From NCBI GenBank assembly GCA_034435015.1, contig DAOTYH010000045.1, positions 213,048-277,047 on the forward strand: a stretch of DNA of 64,000 nt. The letters are read 5' to 3'. The notes under the pieces were generated by a model. The model was not told the DNA's origin. It saw nothing but the letters and a program-made list of their open reading frames with translations, and did not search any database. How positions within the stretch are numbered: the first letter of the stretch is position 1; the number at the start of each line of letters is the position of its first letter. This document shows positions 1-7,668 of the stretch, one piece after another. This DNA comes from DAOTYH01 sp034435015. GTDB taxonomy: Bacteria > Chloroflexota > Anaerolineae > Aggregatilineales > UBA3940. The position numbers and the translations under genes are program-made.

Positions 1-450
1 AGGGGGCGTTGAAGCAGACGGCTGGGCTGGCCGCTCAAGGTCTTTGAGCCAGCCCGGCGTTTCATCAGTTACCGGTGCAGGTTGGGCGGGCACGGCTGAA
101 GAAGGAGCTTCGATGTCTTGTAGCCAGTCGGGTATTTCTTCCTGTGAAGAGGCTGGAGGCAGGGGCGTCTGAAGAATGTCTGATAGCCAATCAGGCGCAC
201 TTTTTCCTTCAGCAGGTCCGTAAGAGAAATCAGGCTCTGGCTCTTTAAGGGGGCTGGTCGGTTTCTTGGTATCCGTCAAGCCCAGTTGGGAACGCAGGTC
301 GTTCAGGTCATCAAATGGGGATGGCTGATCTGCCCCACCAGACAGCGCGGCTGAACCCAGCCGGGTGCCGCAGTAGGCACATACCGTCGCCCCGGCAGGG
401 TTCTCCTTCCCACATACACTGCAACGAACCGGAGGTTCAGTCTGACCCAT
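1..450 (-). CDS. Zinc-ribbon protein with repeated WL-D motifs (N-terminal 150 residues, runs off the left edge)
   Basis: Reading from ATG at 450 leftward, the frame stays open to the window edge, so the C-terminus is missing. Residues 10-28 form a zinc ribbon with two CxxC pairs (CSVC and CAYC). The rest is Pro/Ser/Glu-rich and looks disordered. It carries three short repeats of the form PDWLxDI, at about residues 88-94, 107-113 and 132-138 (DWLSDI, DWLQDI, GWLKDL). The gene follows the six-TM protein by 21 nt on the same strand and is the fourth gene of the operon. Such ribbon-plus-linker proteins are often anchored by a C-terminal membrane segment, but that part is not visible. Function unknown. 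Confidence 0.75.
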   Translation of the reverse strand, partial: MGQTEPPVRCSVCGKENPAGATVCAYCGTRLGSAALSGGADQPSPFDDLNDLRSQLGLTDTKKPTSPLKEPEPDFSYGPAEGKSAPDWLSDILQTPLPPASSQEEIPDWLQDIEAPSSAVPAQPAPVTDETPGWLKDLERPAQPSASTPP

Positions 451-471
451 CTAATCTTCTCCTGCGCCGGA

Positions 472-1107
472 CTAGTCCTTGTAGGGACGTTCTGAGCCTG
501 TCAGCACACGAATTCCGATGGCGATTGTGCCCAGCGCAACACCAATTAGGATACCGCGCGCCCCTGCAGAGGCAGGTACGCGGATCAGCCACTCCCGAAA
601 GCCATTCAAAGGGGCGATGAACTGGAGCGGAATCCACCCGATCAGGGTGATGATCACAACAGCCAAAAAGCCGACAGACCACAGATCAGCCCTTGACCTT
701 AACATACGGACCGCCCCTACGATTAAAAAGAACATGACAAGAACAGCCAGCGCCGCCTGAGAGGTTACCAGCACCCCCGAAAATAACAGACGTGTCACGC
801 TGGTTTGCTGATAGAGGGCGGGAGTGTCCCTGCCTATTCCCTCAACGATGCCTAGTATCAGCGTCATGAGGGCGGCACCGGATGTGATCAGGCTGTAGAA
901 CCAGCCTCGCGCCTGAGCTTGAATGCGGCGTGTGTGAACCAACAGCAGGTTAATCAGCCCAACCAGTACAGCCAATCCACCCAGTATGACTGCCCAGTCG
1001 GTCAAGATCAGGCGGATAGCCAGCAATTGGGAGTTCTGGACCAGGTAGCTCAGCAGAGTAATCAGGCCGACCCCAATGGCGATGGCGGCAGGGATAACGT
1101 ATTTCAT
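472..1107 (-). CDS. Six-TM integral membrane protein of unknown function
   Basis: A 211-residue protein that is almost entirely hydrophobic. Six membrane segments are visible at about residues 4-22, 35-58, 72-92, 106-130, 142-165 and 185-203, with short charged loops such as HTRRIQAQAR between segments 2 and 3. The start is ATG at 1107, preceded by AAGG seven bases upstream. It lies 18 nt after the DUF6754 gene and 21 nt before the zinc-ribbon gene, so all are probably one transcript. I do not recognise the family. The context suggests a membrane partner of the DUF6754 protein. Confidence 0.75.
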   Translation of the reverse strand: MKYVIPAAIAIGVGLITLLSYLVQNSQLLAIRLILTDWAVILGGLAVLVGLINLLLVHTRRIQAQARGWFYSLITSGAALMTLILGIVEGIGRDTPALYQQTSVTRLLFSGVLVTSQAALAVLVMFFLIVGAVRMLRSRADLWSVGFLAVVIITLIGWIPLQFIAPLNGFREWLIRVPASAGARGILIGVALGTIAIGIRVLTGSERPYKD

Positions 1108-1125
1108 CTCGATACCTTGCGGGCA

Positions 1126-1887
1126 CTAACGTAAAAGCCCAAATGTCTGTAGGACAGCCCCAACTGCAATAATGCCTGCAATAATCCAGCGCAAGATGTC
1201 CAGCGCGATAAGACTGCCTATAGCAGCCGAGTCTTCCGTCAGGTAAGCACGGGCAACGAACATCTCCTCTCCGATCAGTGCCTGATCAGCCATAACGTAG
1301 CCGACAGCCTGAGCTTCCAACCGGTCACTCCCAATGGTCTGTGAGATGCCATGCCGCTCTCCCGCCTCCGCTATCAGGGCTACCTCCGGGCCAAATGAGC
1401 CGATCAGGACGTTAGCGCGCACGTCGTCGTCAGCGACAACGCTGGTTGCTCCCCCTGCCAGTGCAATAGGGTCGAGGGCAACTAACCGGGCCGCTGTTGA
1501 CTCGTATCTTTCCAATGTTCCCTTCTGGCGATAGGCCCGGCGGACAAAATCTCCCGCCACCAACAAAGTTGCGGCATCGGCAGTTGTTGCTACAGGGGAC
1601 AAATCGCTGATTGCCGAGGCGTGAGAAGCGATGTCTAGAATGGATAACCCTGCCAGTGTAACCCCTGCTTTTTCCCCGATTAGGCTGTTCGCGCCAAGCG
1701 ATACATGCACCCGCCCGCCGCTCTCTATGGCTTGCCCTACCTGTTTAGGGAGCATGTCATATCCCCTCAAGGGGCGAAGAGTGGGCTTAAGCCCTCGATG
1801 AGCTAGAAAGGTAAAGGCAATATACGCCAGTACACCTATACTGATCAGGATCAAGCCTAGCAAATCAGGAATCACGATGTTGAACAC
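1126..1887 (-). CDS. DUF6754-type membrane protein
   Basis: A 253-residue protein with one TM segment at each end (about 6-28 and 229-250) and an Ala/Gly-rich soluble middle. The middle includes a stretch on adding or losing identity over time (SLGANSLIGEKAGVTLAGL, then DVRANVLIGSFGPE). This layout and these motifs match the DUF6754 proteins known mainly from Chloroflexota; their function is not established. The start is GTG at 1887, preceded by AGGTAGG, which overlaps the stop of the upstream small gene; the gap between the genes is 6 nt. Family assignment is from memory of the motif pattern, so it is moderately certain. Confidence 0.75.
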   Translation of the reverse strand: MFNIVIPDLLGLILISIGVLAYIAFTFLAHRGLKPTLRPLRGYDMLPKQVGQAIESGGRVHVSLGANSLIGEKAGVTLAGLSILDIASHASAISDLSPVATTADAATLLVAGDFVRRAYRQKGTLERYESTAARLVALDPIALAGGATSVVADDDVRANVLIGSFGPEVALIAEAGERHGISQTIGSDRLEAQAVGYVMADQALIGEEMFVARAYLTEDSAAIGSLIALDILRWIIAGIIAVGAVLQTFGLLR

Positions 1888-1893
1888 GGTAGC

Positions 1894-2172
1894 CTACCTG
1901 CCTTCACGCTCTGACTCTGGCGCCCTGGGCGGCTCGCCCAGCCCATGCAGGTTGTCAGGGTTATCCAGCAATTCAGCCAGCTCCCCGACCATGTCAAACC
2001 TTCCAATCAGGGTAAAAGCTGGCTGGACGAACCACAGCAGTTGGGCGGCAAGGGGGGCAAGAGGGCGAACGGCTTCAACAATGGCCTGTGCCGGGCCATA
2101 TAATCCCGTCCTGATAAGGCGGCTCTGCCAGTTGGCGGCTTGTTCCAGCCAGTAAGGTTTGTTGTCTAGCAT
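1894..2172 (-). CDS. Small protein heading the DUF6754 operon
   Basis: A 92-residue protein, largely helical and amphipathic, with a hydrophobic stretch around residues 36-58 (PLAPLAAQLLWFVQPAFTLI) and a charged Pro/Glu/Arg tail. No family is recognised. Support as a real gene: it ends 6 nt before the next gene, its ATG has no Shine-Dalgarno sequence, but a consensus extended -10 ends exactly 7 nt upstream, as at several other genes here. The transcript would therefore start at or next to the ATG. Confidence 0.6.
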   Translation of the reverse strand: MLDNKPYWLEQAANWQSRLIRTGLYGPAQAIVEAVRPLAPLAAQLLWFVQPAFTLIGRFDMVGELAELLDNPDNLHGLGEPPRAPESEREGR

Positions 2173-2179
2173 GGTTCGC

Positions 2180-2188
2180 AGTATAGCA
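2180..2188 (-). promoter_or_regulatory. Extended -10 promoter, probable leaderless start of the DUF6754 operon
   Basis: On the minus strand the sequence reads TGC TATACT, then 7 nt (gcgaacc), then the ATG at 2172. No convincing -35 is seen. The spacing puts the transcription start at the ATG itself. Confidence 0.55.
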
Positions 2189-2341
2189 TGGCGGACTGCT
2201 GAACAAAAGACTACAGATCGTTCTCTCTGTCAGTATAGCACTATGCCGAGTACGGGCAAGCCAAGTTAGAGTAGTCTCTAGCTGGTCATGTATAATTAGC
2301 GTGTGTGTCTCTCTCATGTCAAGGAGTGTGCTGAAAGCGTT

Positions 2342-3058
2342 ATGGCGCTCAACCGTTTAGTCTTATTTGATGTAGATGGAACGCTACTGTGGCCGGATGG
2401 AGCAGGCCGTGCATCCATGAAGACAGCACTCGAGTCTGTCTATGGCACAGCGGGTCTGATCGAGAGCCATGACTTTGCAGGACGTACCGATCGGGATACG
2501 GTCTATACGTTACTCCGTGAGGCAGGTTTGCCAGACTCCCTGATCTGGGAACGGTTCGAGCAGTTCGGGGCCAGCATGGAGGCCGAGCTAAAGAGGCGGC
2601 TTGCACTCAGACTACACGACATCCGCCCATGCCCCGGTGCACAGCATCTTGTCTCGATTCTGGCCGCCCGCGATGATGTAGTGGTCGGACTGGTGACAGG
2701 CAACTTGAAGCCCATAGCCCTCCTTAAGTTGGAAGCGGCTGGGTTTGACCCATCGCTGTTTCGCGTGGGCGCTTATGGAACTGAGTCTATTGACCGGGCC
2801 GGTCTGCCGCCTCTGGCAGTCGAGCGGGCGGCCCAGATAACGGGAGTGTCATTTAGAGGGAAACAGATCGTTATCGTGGGAGACACACCAGCCGACGTGA
2901 CCTGTGGCCGGGATTTGGAGGCGCGGAGCATCGCCGTTGGGACGGGATGGTGTGAGCGGGCAGAGCTTGAGGCAGTCAGCCCGGACTTCTACTTTCAGGA
3001 CCTATCCGATGTAGAGGCGGTGCTGGGAGCGATTTTCTCTGAATTCGGCGCCGGCTAG
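2342..3058 (+). CDS. HAD-superfamily phosphatase, phosphoglycolate-phosphatase-like
   Basis: A 238-residue cytoplasmic phosphatase of the haloacid dehalogenase superfamily. Motif I is DVDGT at residues 9-13, with the nucleophile and acid/base aspartates. Motif II is VTGN (Thr) near residue 118, followed by a conserved Lys in NLKPIALLKLEAAGF. Motif III is GDTPADV. A helical cap lies between motifs I and II, as in Gph-like subfamily IA enzymes. Natural substrate cannot be read from sequence. An upstream in-frame GTG at 2303 would add 13 residues without homology to the family; I prefer ATG at 2342, which has AAGGAG 15 nt upstream. A TATAAT at 2291-2296 is the likely -10. Confidence 0.85.
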   Translation: MALNRLVLFDVDGTLLWPDGAGRASMKTALESVYGTAGLIESHDFAGRTDRDTVYTLLREAGLPDSLIWERFEQFGASMEAELKRRLALRLHDIRPCPGAQHLVSILAARDDVVVGLVTGNLKPIALLKLEAAGFDPSLFRVGAYGTESIDRAGLPPLAVERAAQITGVSFRGKQIVIVGDTPADVTCGRDLEARSIAVGTGWCERAELEAVSPDFYFQDLSDVEAVLGAIFSEFGAG

Positions 3059-3079
3059 ACAGTATGGTTATCAGGGAGT

Positions 3080-3108
3080 TTGACACACAGAGTAAAAGAC
3101 CCTATTAT
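3080..3108 (+). promoter_or_regulatory. Sigma-70-type promoter of the FHA gene
   Basis: TTGACA at 3080-3085 and TATTAT at 3103-3108, with a 17-nt spacer. It lies 51 nt upstream of the FHA start codon. Confidence 0.7.
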
Positions 3109-3159
3109 AACGGCGTCTGAAATAATGTTGATGTTTATCTGTGCGAGGAGGCGTATACT

Positions 3160-3756
3160 ATGCAACCAGGCGCTAGCTTCCGGCTCATCGTCCGCCGCGG
3201 GCCCCAGCCAAACCAGCAGTACGAACTGACCCGTGACACCATTACTATAGGCCGTGATATTACTAACGACATCGTAATCAATGACGCAGAAGTTTCGCGC
3301 CATCATGCTCGTCTGGTTCGCACTGCCGCCGGGTTTACCATTGAGGACCTGCGCAGTACAAATGGTACGTTTGTCAACCGGCAACGCATCACCGCGCCAT
3401 ACCAGCTCTCCAATGGAGACCTGCTTGGCCTGGGTGAGACGGTCACGCTGGTATATGAGGTGGTTGGCGCAGGGGCGGCGCCAACTATGGTGGGCACGGC
3501 GGTAGGTGCAGGGGCTCCTCAGCCTGCGCAGGCAGGATGGTCTCAACCTGCCTATGTCTCGCCCCCTTCTACGCCAGCGCCTGTTGCACAGGAGGAAGAG
3601 ACTCAGCCTGATCGTAACCGCTGGATTGTTATCGGTTGTGGTGTGCTGACCTTAGTCTTTTGTTGTGTGCTGGTAATAGCTGTCATCTATATTGACAGTA
3701 ACAGACTATGGTGTGAGCTTCCGCTCAGCGATATGATTTTCAACAATTGTCCCTGA
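3160..3756 (+). CDS. FHA-domain protein with a single C-terminal TM segment
   Basis: A 198-residue protein. Residues about 8-96 form a forkhead-associated domain, a phosphothreonine-binding module. Visible are the GRD turn after strand 2 (TIGRDITND), the SRHHA motif and the late STNGT motif. A Pro/Ala/Gln-rich linker follows (about 100-143), then a TM segment at about 147-170 with three cysteines, then a short Cys-containing tail. The domain order implies a cytoplasmic FHA head tethered to the membrane. ATG 3160 has GAGGAGG upstream and its own strong promoter. No kinase gene is nearby, so the phosphorylated partner is unknown. Confidence 0.9.
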   Translation: MQPGASFRLIVRRGPQPNQQYELTRDTITIGRDITNDIVINDAEVSRHHARLVRTAAGFTIEDLRSTNGTFVNRQRITAPYQLSNGDLLGLGETVTLVYEVVGAGAAPTMVGTAVGAGAPQPAQAGWSQPAYVSPPSTPAPVAQEEETQPDRNRWIVIGCGVLTLVFCCVLVIAVIYIDSNRLWCELPLSDMIFNNCP

Positions 3757-3786
3757 TCTCAACTCAGGCTAACTGGAGATATAAAA

Positions 3787-3822
3787 AAGCGGCTGTCCCG
3801 CTGAAGGGACAGCCGCTTACTT
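3787..3822. terminator. Bidirectional intrinsic terminator
   Basis: A perfect 13-bp stem (3787-3799 with 3806-3818) and a 6-nt loop. It has T6 on the minus-strand side and a weaker T-run on the plus side. It separates the converging FHA gene and the tail-anchored protein gene. Confidence 0.85.
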
Positions 3823-3836
3823 TAATCCGATGCGGT

Positions 3837-4298
3837 TTAAAACTGAAGGGTGTTAGTCAGGACTAACACAAGGCAGGCACATGCACAGCAGGCAACCAGG
3901 GCTAACGCGATTCCCCCAACGATCAGCGCTGTTTTCTGAGAGTTGGGGTCTTTGATGCCGATGTCGCTGAGCAACTTGTTGATGCCGCTTTGCGCCGAGG
4001 TGGCCATGCCGGGGGTCTCGGCGGAAGGCGCGAAGGAGGGGGGCGCCTTTTCAGGGCTGGCGGGTGCAACAGGCGGCTTTGAGCCGGCGGAGGCCCATTC
4101 ATCACCGCCGGCGGCAGGAGGTGTTTCAGGCCGCTTGGCCTTGCTCATCTGGGCTGTAACCCAGTCGCCTGGCTTCTTTTCCTTCTTCTTTTCCGGCTCC
4201 GGCTGTTCGCCCCCGCCCATTGCTACTGTCTTTTCCGTTCCTTCGGGTTCTTCAGAAGACTGCGGCTTCTTTTCCAGTTCGTCGTTCTCACTAAACAT
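3837..4298 (-). CDS. Disordered, tail-anchored membrane protein
   Basis: A 153-residue protein. Residues 1-95 are highly charged or Pro/Ala-rich (several Lys/Glu blocks, repeated PPxAP-like segments) and probably disordered. Then comes a short ordered stretch around GINKLLSDIGIKD and a C-terminal TM segment (about 125-148) containing four closely spaced cysteines (CCACAC). This predicts a cytoplasmic tail anchored at its C-terminus. ATG 4298 is preceded by GGAGAGG. Promoter and terminator flank it, so it is monocistronic. No family recognised. Confidence 0.7.
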   Translation of the reverse strand: MFSENDELEKKPQSSEEPEGTEKTVAMGGGEQPEPEKKKEKKPGDWVTAQMSKAKRPETPPAAGGDEWASAGSKPPVAPASPEKAPPSFAPSAETPGMATSAQSGINKLLSDIGIKDPNSQKTALIVGGIALALVACCACACLVLVLTNTLQF

Positions 4299-4369
4299 GA
4301 ATTCCTCTCCGTTTCACCTTTTGGATTGATCGAGGCGAACAGCCTCTCCTCTCGAACAAGTTGCTCAGA

Positions 4370-4398
4370 ACTATACGACCGATCGTTCATCTTGACAA
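4370..4398 (-). promoter_or_regulatory. Promoter of the tail-anchored protein gene
   Basis: On the minus strand TTGTCA, a 17-nt spacer and TATAGT. It sits immediately after the metG stop codon. Confidence 0.6.
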
Positions 4399-4399
4399 G

Positions 4400-6166
4400 T
4401 TACTCTCCCAGTCGTGCCAGTTCTTCTTCGGCGACCTTTTCGTCAAGCTTCTTGAACAGCGGCACAGGCTGGCGGAGCTTCTGCCCCGCAGGCAGTGTCT
4501 GTGGCTCCCAGCGCCCTATTGCCATTGTCCCGTCGTAAATCAGCGCTTCATGTGAGCGAGAGTCTTCTTCGTAGCTTACGATATGTTGCTCGCCGAATAG
4601 CTGGCCTTCATAGCCTAACAGCTCATGCAGTTTCTGGGCTGTGAAAGGCAGGAAAGGGGCCAGTAATGTCTTAAGGTGATCAATGGCTTGGAGGGCTGTA
4701 TAGACTGTCCTGGCGGCGGCTGGCTTGTCTTCTTTGATCACTTTAAACCATGGGGCGGTATCCAGGTAGACGTTGACCTCGCGTGCGAGTGTCATGGCTT
4801 CGTTCAAGGCCGCACGCAACTTGACAGCTTCAAGTAGTTTGCCGACAGTTTCAAATCCGTTCGCTGTCTTGACCAGCAGTGCCTTGTCCTCCGGACCCAG
4901 CTCACCGGGGTCGGGTACACAGCCGTCCCAGTGTTTGTAGGCAAACTGAAGCACGCGGTTGGCTAGATTGCCCCACCATGCCACCAACTCATTGTTGTTA
5001 CGAACCACGAACTCTGCCCAGCTAAAGTCGGAATCACGTGTTTCCGGGATGATGGTACTGACATAGTAACGGATGGCATCCGGATCATAACGAGTCAGGA
5101 TATCAGGCAACCACACAGCCCAGTTGCGGCTCTTTGAGAACTTTCCTCCCTCAATGTTGACGTACTCATTGGCGGGGACATCATAAGGTAAAGTCAAAGG
5201 CTGGGAAGGATTATCGGAGTAGATGCCGGACACACCCATCAACTCGGCCTGCCAGATCACCGTATGGAAGGGTATGTTGTCCTTGCCGATGAAGTTGACA
5301 ATCTTAGCATCAGGGTTGTACCACCAGTCGCGCCACGCTTCGGGCTGACCGGTATTCTTAGCCCATTCCACCGAAGCCGAGAAGTAGCCGATCACCGCCT
5401 CGAACCAAACATACAGACATTTACCCTCCCATCCCTCCAGTGGGACGGGGATGCCCCAGTCAATGTCGCGTGTGATCGGACGTCCCTTGAGTTCCTCGAC
5501 CATGTTACGGGCGAAGCTGATCACGTTAGCGCGCCAGTGTTCCTTGCCATGGCTCAAATAATCACGTAGCTGTTCCTTAAACTGAGGCAGGTCAAAGAAA
5601 TAATGTTGTGTAGCCCGCACGACCGGCGTGTTGCCGGTCAGCTTGCTGCGCGGATTGATTAGCTGTACCGCGTCAAGCAGGTGGCCGCAATTGTCGCACT
5701 GATCGCCTCGTGCCCCGGCATAGCCGCACAGGTAACATGTTCCCTCGACCAGCCGGTCAGGGAGGAAACGACCGGCCTTCTCGTCGTAGAGAAGCTCCTG
5801 TGTCTCTAGGTAGAGCAGTCCCCGTTCCAACAGCTTGAGGAAGAAATCCTGGGCGATACGATGGTGATTCTCAGTGTCGGTGTGGGTATATAGATCGTAG
5901 CTGATGCCGATCTTCTGCTGGGTCTCTAGAAAACGATGATGGTACTTCTCAAATACCTGCCGCGGTGAGAGGCCTTCCTTTTCAGCGGTGACTGTGATAG
6001 GCGTCCCATGCGAGTCCGAGCCTGATACCATCAGGACCCGATTCCCCTTCAGACGATGGTAGCGGGCATAGATGTCAGCGGGCAGGTAACATCCTGCCAA
6101 GTGGCCAACGTGCATATCGCCGTTGGCATATGGCCAAGCAACAGACACATGGATGATCTCAGTCAT
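4400..6166 (-). CDS. metG: Methionyl-tRNA synthetase
   Basis: Charges tRNA-Met with methionine in the cytoplasm. The 588-residue class I enzyme has the HIGH signature as HVGHL (about residue 19), a zinc-binding knob with CYLC and CDNC (about 141-157), and the KMSKS loop as KFSKS (about 330). The helical anticodon-binding domain follows (VRNNNELVAWWGNLANR onward). It lacks the optional C-terminal EMAP-II-like tRNA-binding domain, as many shorter bacterial MetRS do. Start: ATG at 6166, with GGAG ten bases upstream; a longer reading frame to 6220 has no homologous extension. The gene lies behind a structured leader with an intrinsic terminator ending about 53 nt upstream, so attenuation is possible. 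Confidence 0.95.
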   Translation of the reverse strand: MTEIIHVSVAWPYANGDMHVGHLAGCYLPADIYARYHRLKGNRVLMVSGSDSHGTPITVTAEKEGLSPRQVFEKYHHRFLETQQKIGISYDLYTHTDTENHHRIAQDFFLKLLERGLLYLETQELLYDEKAGRFLPDRLVEGTCYLCGYAGARGDQCDNCGHLLDAVQLINPRSKLTGNTPVVRATQHYFFDLPQFKEQLRDYLSHGKEHWRANVISFARNMVEELKGRPITRDIDWGIPVPLEGWEGKCLYVWFEAVIGYFSASVEWAKNTGQPEAWRDWWYNPDAKIVNFIGKDNIPFHTVIWQAELMGVSGIYSDNPSQPLTLPYDVPANEYVNIEGGKFSKSRNWAVWLPDILTRYDPDAIRYYVSTIIPETRDSDFSWAEFVVRNNNELVAWWGNLANRVLQFAYKHWDGCVPDPGELGPEDKALLVKTANGFETVGKLLEAVKLRAALNEAMTLAREVNVYLDTAPWFKVIKEDKPAAARTVYTALQAIDHLKTLLAPFLPFTAQKLHELLGYEGQLFGEQHIVSYEEDSRSHEALIYDGTMAIGRWEPQTLPAGQKLRQPVPLFKKLDEKVAEEELARLGE

Positions 6167-6218
6167 AGCGGTTCTTCTCCTCACAGCGGTGTAGCGGTTG
6201 ATCTGGGTGTTTCTGCCC

Positions 6219-6420
6219 AAACAAAAAGCCGCCAGTGCGGAACTGGCGGCCCGATGGGCCTGATTGACCTTTTTGCCGTGGGTCGTTTCTGCCGCTGACT
6301 ATCAGCCGCAGATCGCCGCAGGGAGTCCCGCTACCCTGCGGCCACGGCAAGCGAGACATGGACATAGGCAATGATTCTGACATGCTTTTCTGAGAGTAGA
6401 CTCGCCTTCAGCCGGACTTG
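6219..6420 (-). ncRNA. Candidate structured RNA or attenuator leader of metG
   Basis: A stretch of about 200 nt between an extended -10 promoter and an intrinsic terminator. It folds into a three-way junction. The closing stem is 9 bp (6342-6350 with 6273-6281). Hairpin A is an 8-bp GC-rich stem (6334-6341 with 6316-6323). Hairpin B has 4+5 bp around one mismatch (6308-6311 and 6302-6306 with 6289-6292 and 6294-6298). A 7-bp stem near the 5' end is also possible (about 6399-6405 with 6349-6355). I could not match it to T-box, S-box, SRP or 6S RNA; T-box landmarks are absent. It may be a metG attenuator or an independent small RNA. Confidence 0.55.
6223..6250 (-). terminator. Intrinsic terminator upstream of metG
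   Basis: On the minus strand a perfect 9-bp GC-rich stem (6242-6250 with 6228-6236) and a 5-nt loop, followed by T5-G-T3. A second hairpin of 5 bp (6248-6252 with 6256-6260) overlaps its 5' arm by 3 nt, so the two cannot both be complete. Confidence 0.85.
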
Positions 6421-6426
6421 CCCATG

Positions 6427-6435
6427 ATTATAGCA
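6427..6435 (-). promoter_or_regulatory. Extended -10 promoter of the metG leader RNA
   Basis: On the minus strand TGC TATAAT, a perfect extended -10. The upstream side carries a perfect 11-bp tandem repeat (6432-6442 and 6443-6453). No good -35 is seen. Confidence 0.6.
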
Positions 6436-6523
6436 TAGATTGAGCATAGATTGGCGAGGGGTTAACGGCTCTGATAGTCAGAACGCTTTGACGCTACGAT
6501 TCTTGTTCCTCCCTCTGTGGGCT

Positions 6524-6532
6524 TGTTATAAT
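6524..6532 (+). promoter_or_regulatory. Extended -10 promoter of prfA
   Basis: TGT TATAAT, with a weak TTGTTC at 6503-6508 (18-nt spacer to the hexamer). It lies 57 nt upstream of the prfA start. It faces away from the metG leader promoter, so 6427-6532 is a divergent promoter region. Confidence 0.6.
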
Positions 6533-6589
6533 CTGGGCGCATACCGCCCCGCTGACTGAGACGGGGCATACTGTTGTTCAGGGAAGGCT

Positions 6590-7660
6590 ATGTTGTTAGA
6601 GAAACTGGCGGGCGTTGCGGCTCGCTATGAAGAACTTGAACGTTTGATGGCTGATCCGGAGATAGCATCGGATTACGAGAGGGTGGCTGAATATGCGCAG
6701 GAACGGAGCAACCTCCAGCCTATTGTAGGGGGGTATTACGAGTACAAGACGGTCTTGGAGCAGATCGAGGAAGCAGAGACCCTGATCGAGTCCGATGACC
6801 CGGAGATGCGGCAACTCGCTGAAGAAGAACTGGACAGATTACGCTCTCGGCATGACGAACTCGAGAAACAACTCCGGCTGATGCTTCTGCCTAAAGACCC
6901 ACGCGATGAGAAAGATGTTATCGTCGAAATCCGGGCTGGCACAGGGGGGGATGAAGCGGCTCTCTTTGCGGCAGACCTCTTCCGCATGTACACCCGCTAT
7001 GCTGAGAAGCATAACTGGAAGACAGAGGTGCTCAGCAGTCACGAGATTGGAGTAGGCGGATTCAAGGAGATCATTTTTGAGATCAAGGGACGGGGGGCCT
7101 ACTCGCGCCTGAAGTATGAAAGCGGTGTCCATCGCGTTCAGCGCGTGCCGATCACTGAAAGCTCCGGACGCATCCATACCAGCACAGCAACAGTTGCCGT
7201 GTTGGCTGAGATGGATGAAGTGGATGTCCAGATTGATGAGAAGGATTTAGAGATAGAGGCTTACCGTTCCAGCGGTGCCGGCGGTCAACATGTCCAGAAA
7301 AATGAGACCGCGATTCGTATCATCCATAAACCTACCGGTATGGTTGTGACCTGTCAGGATGAGCGGAGCAAGACCCAGAATCTCATGCGTGCCATGAGCA
7401 TTCTGCGTGCCCGCCTGTATGAAATGGAACAGAGCCGCCTTCACGAGGAGCAGGATGCCCTGCGCCGCTCACAAGTTGGCACTGGGGAGCGGGCTGAGAA
7501 GATCAGGACGTACAATTATCCCCAGAATCGTGTAACGGATCACCGGATTAACCTGAGTAGCTACAACCTGCCTGCTGTGATGGATGGGGAACTGGACGAG
7601 TTCATTGATGAGTTAGCCACACGTGATCAGGCTGAGCGCCTGCAACATGCCAGCCTGTAA
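6590..7660 (+). CDS. prfA: Peptide chain release factor 1
   Basis: Recognises UAA and UAG stop codons on the ribosome and triggers peptide release. The 356-residue protein has the catalytic GGQ loop (GAGGQHVQKNE, about residues 226-236). It has the RF1-type stop-reading tripeptide PxT (RVPIT, about residue 186), rather than the SPF of RF2. The RF1 C-terminal signature IRTYNYPQNRVTDHR is present. The length is normal. ATG 6590 has GGGAAGG upstream. The PIG-L gene begins 8 nt after the stop, so the two are probably co-transcribed. An HemK/PrmC methyltransferase, the frequent neighbour of prfA, is absent here. Confidence 0.97.
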   Translation: MLLEKLAGVAARYEELERLMADPEIASDYERVAEYAQERSNLQPIVGGYYEYKTVLEQIEEAETLIESDDPEMRQLAEEELDRLRSRHDELEKQLRLMLLPKDPRDEKDVIVEIRAGTGGDEAALFAADLFRMYTRYAEKHNWKTEVLSSHEIGVGGFKEIIFEIKGRGAYSRLKYESGVHRVQRVPITESSGRIHTSTATVAVLAEMDEVDVQIDEKDLEIEAYRSSGAGGQHVQKNETAIRIIHKPTGMVVTCQDERSKTQNLMRAMSILRARLYEMEQSRLHEEQDALRRSQVGTGERAEKIRTYNYPQNRVTDHRINLSSYNLPAVMDGELDEFIDELATRDQAERLQHASL

Positions 7661-7668
7661 ACTTGTCT

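Noticed and set aside
3055..3546. A 163-codon minus-strand frame opposite the FHA gene.
   Set aside because: It overlaps the FHA promoter and coding region, which are strongly supported.
6219..6420. A T-box riboswitch for metG.
   Set aside because: The conserved tRNA-acceptor-binding TGGN box and AGTA/GNTG motifs of stem I are absent. The hairpin with AGGGTAGCGGGA only superficially resembles the antiterminator.
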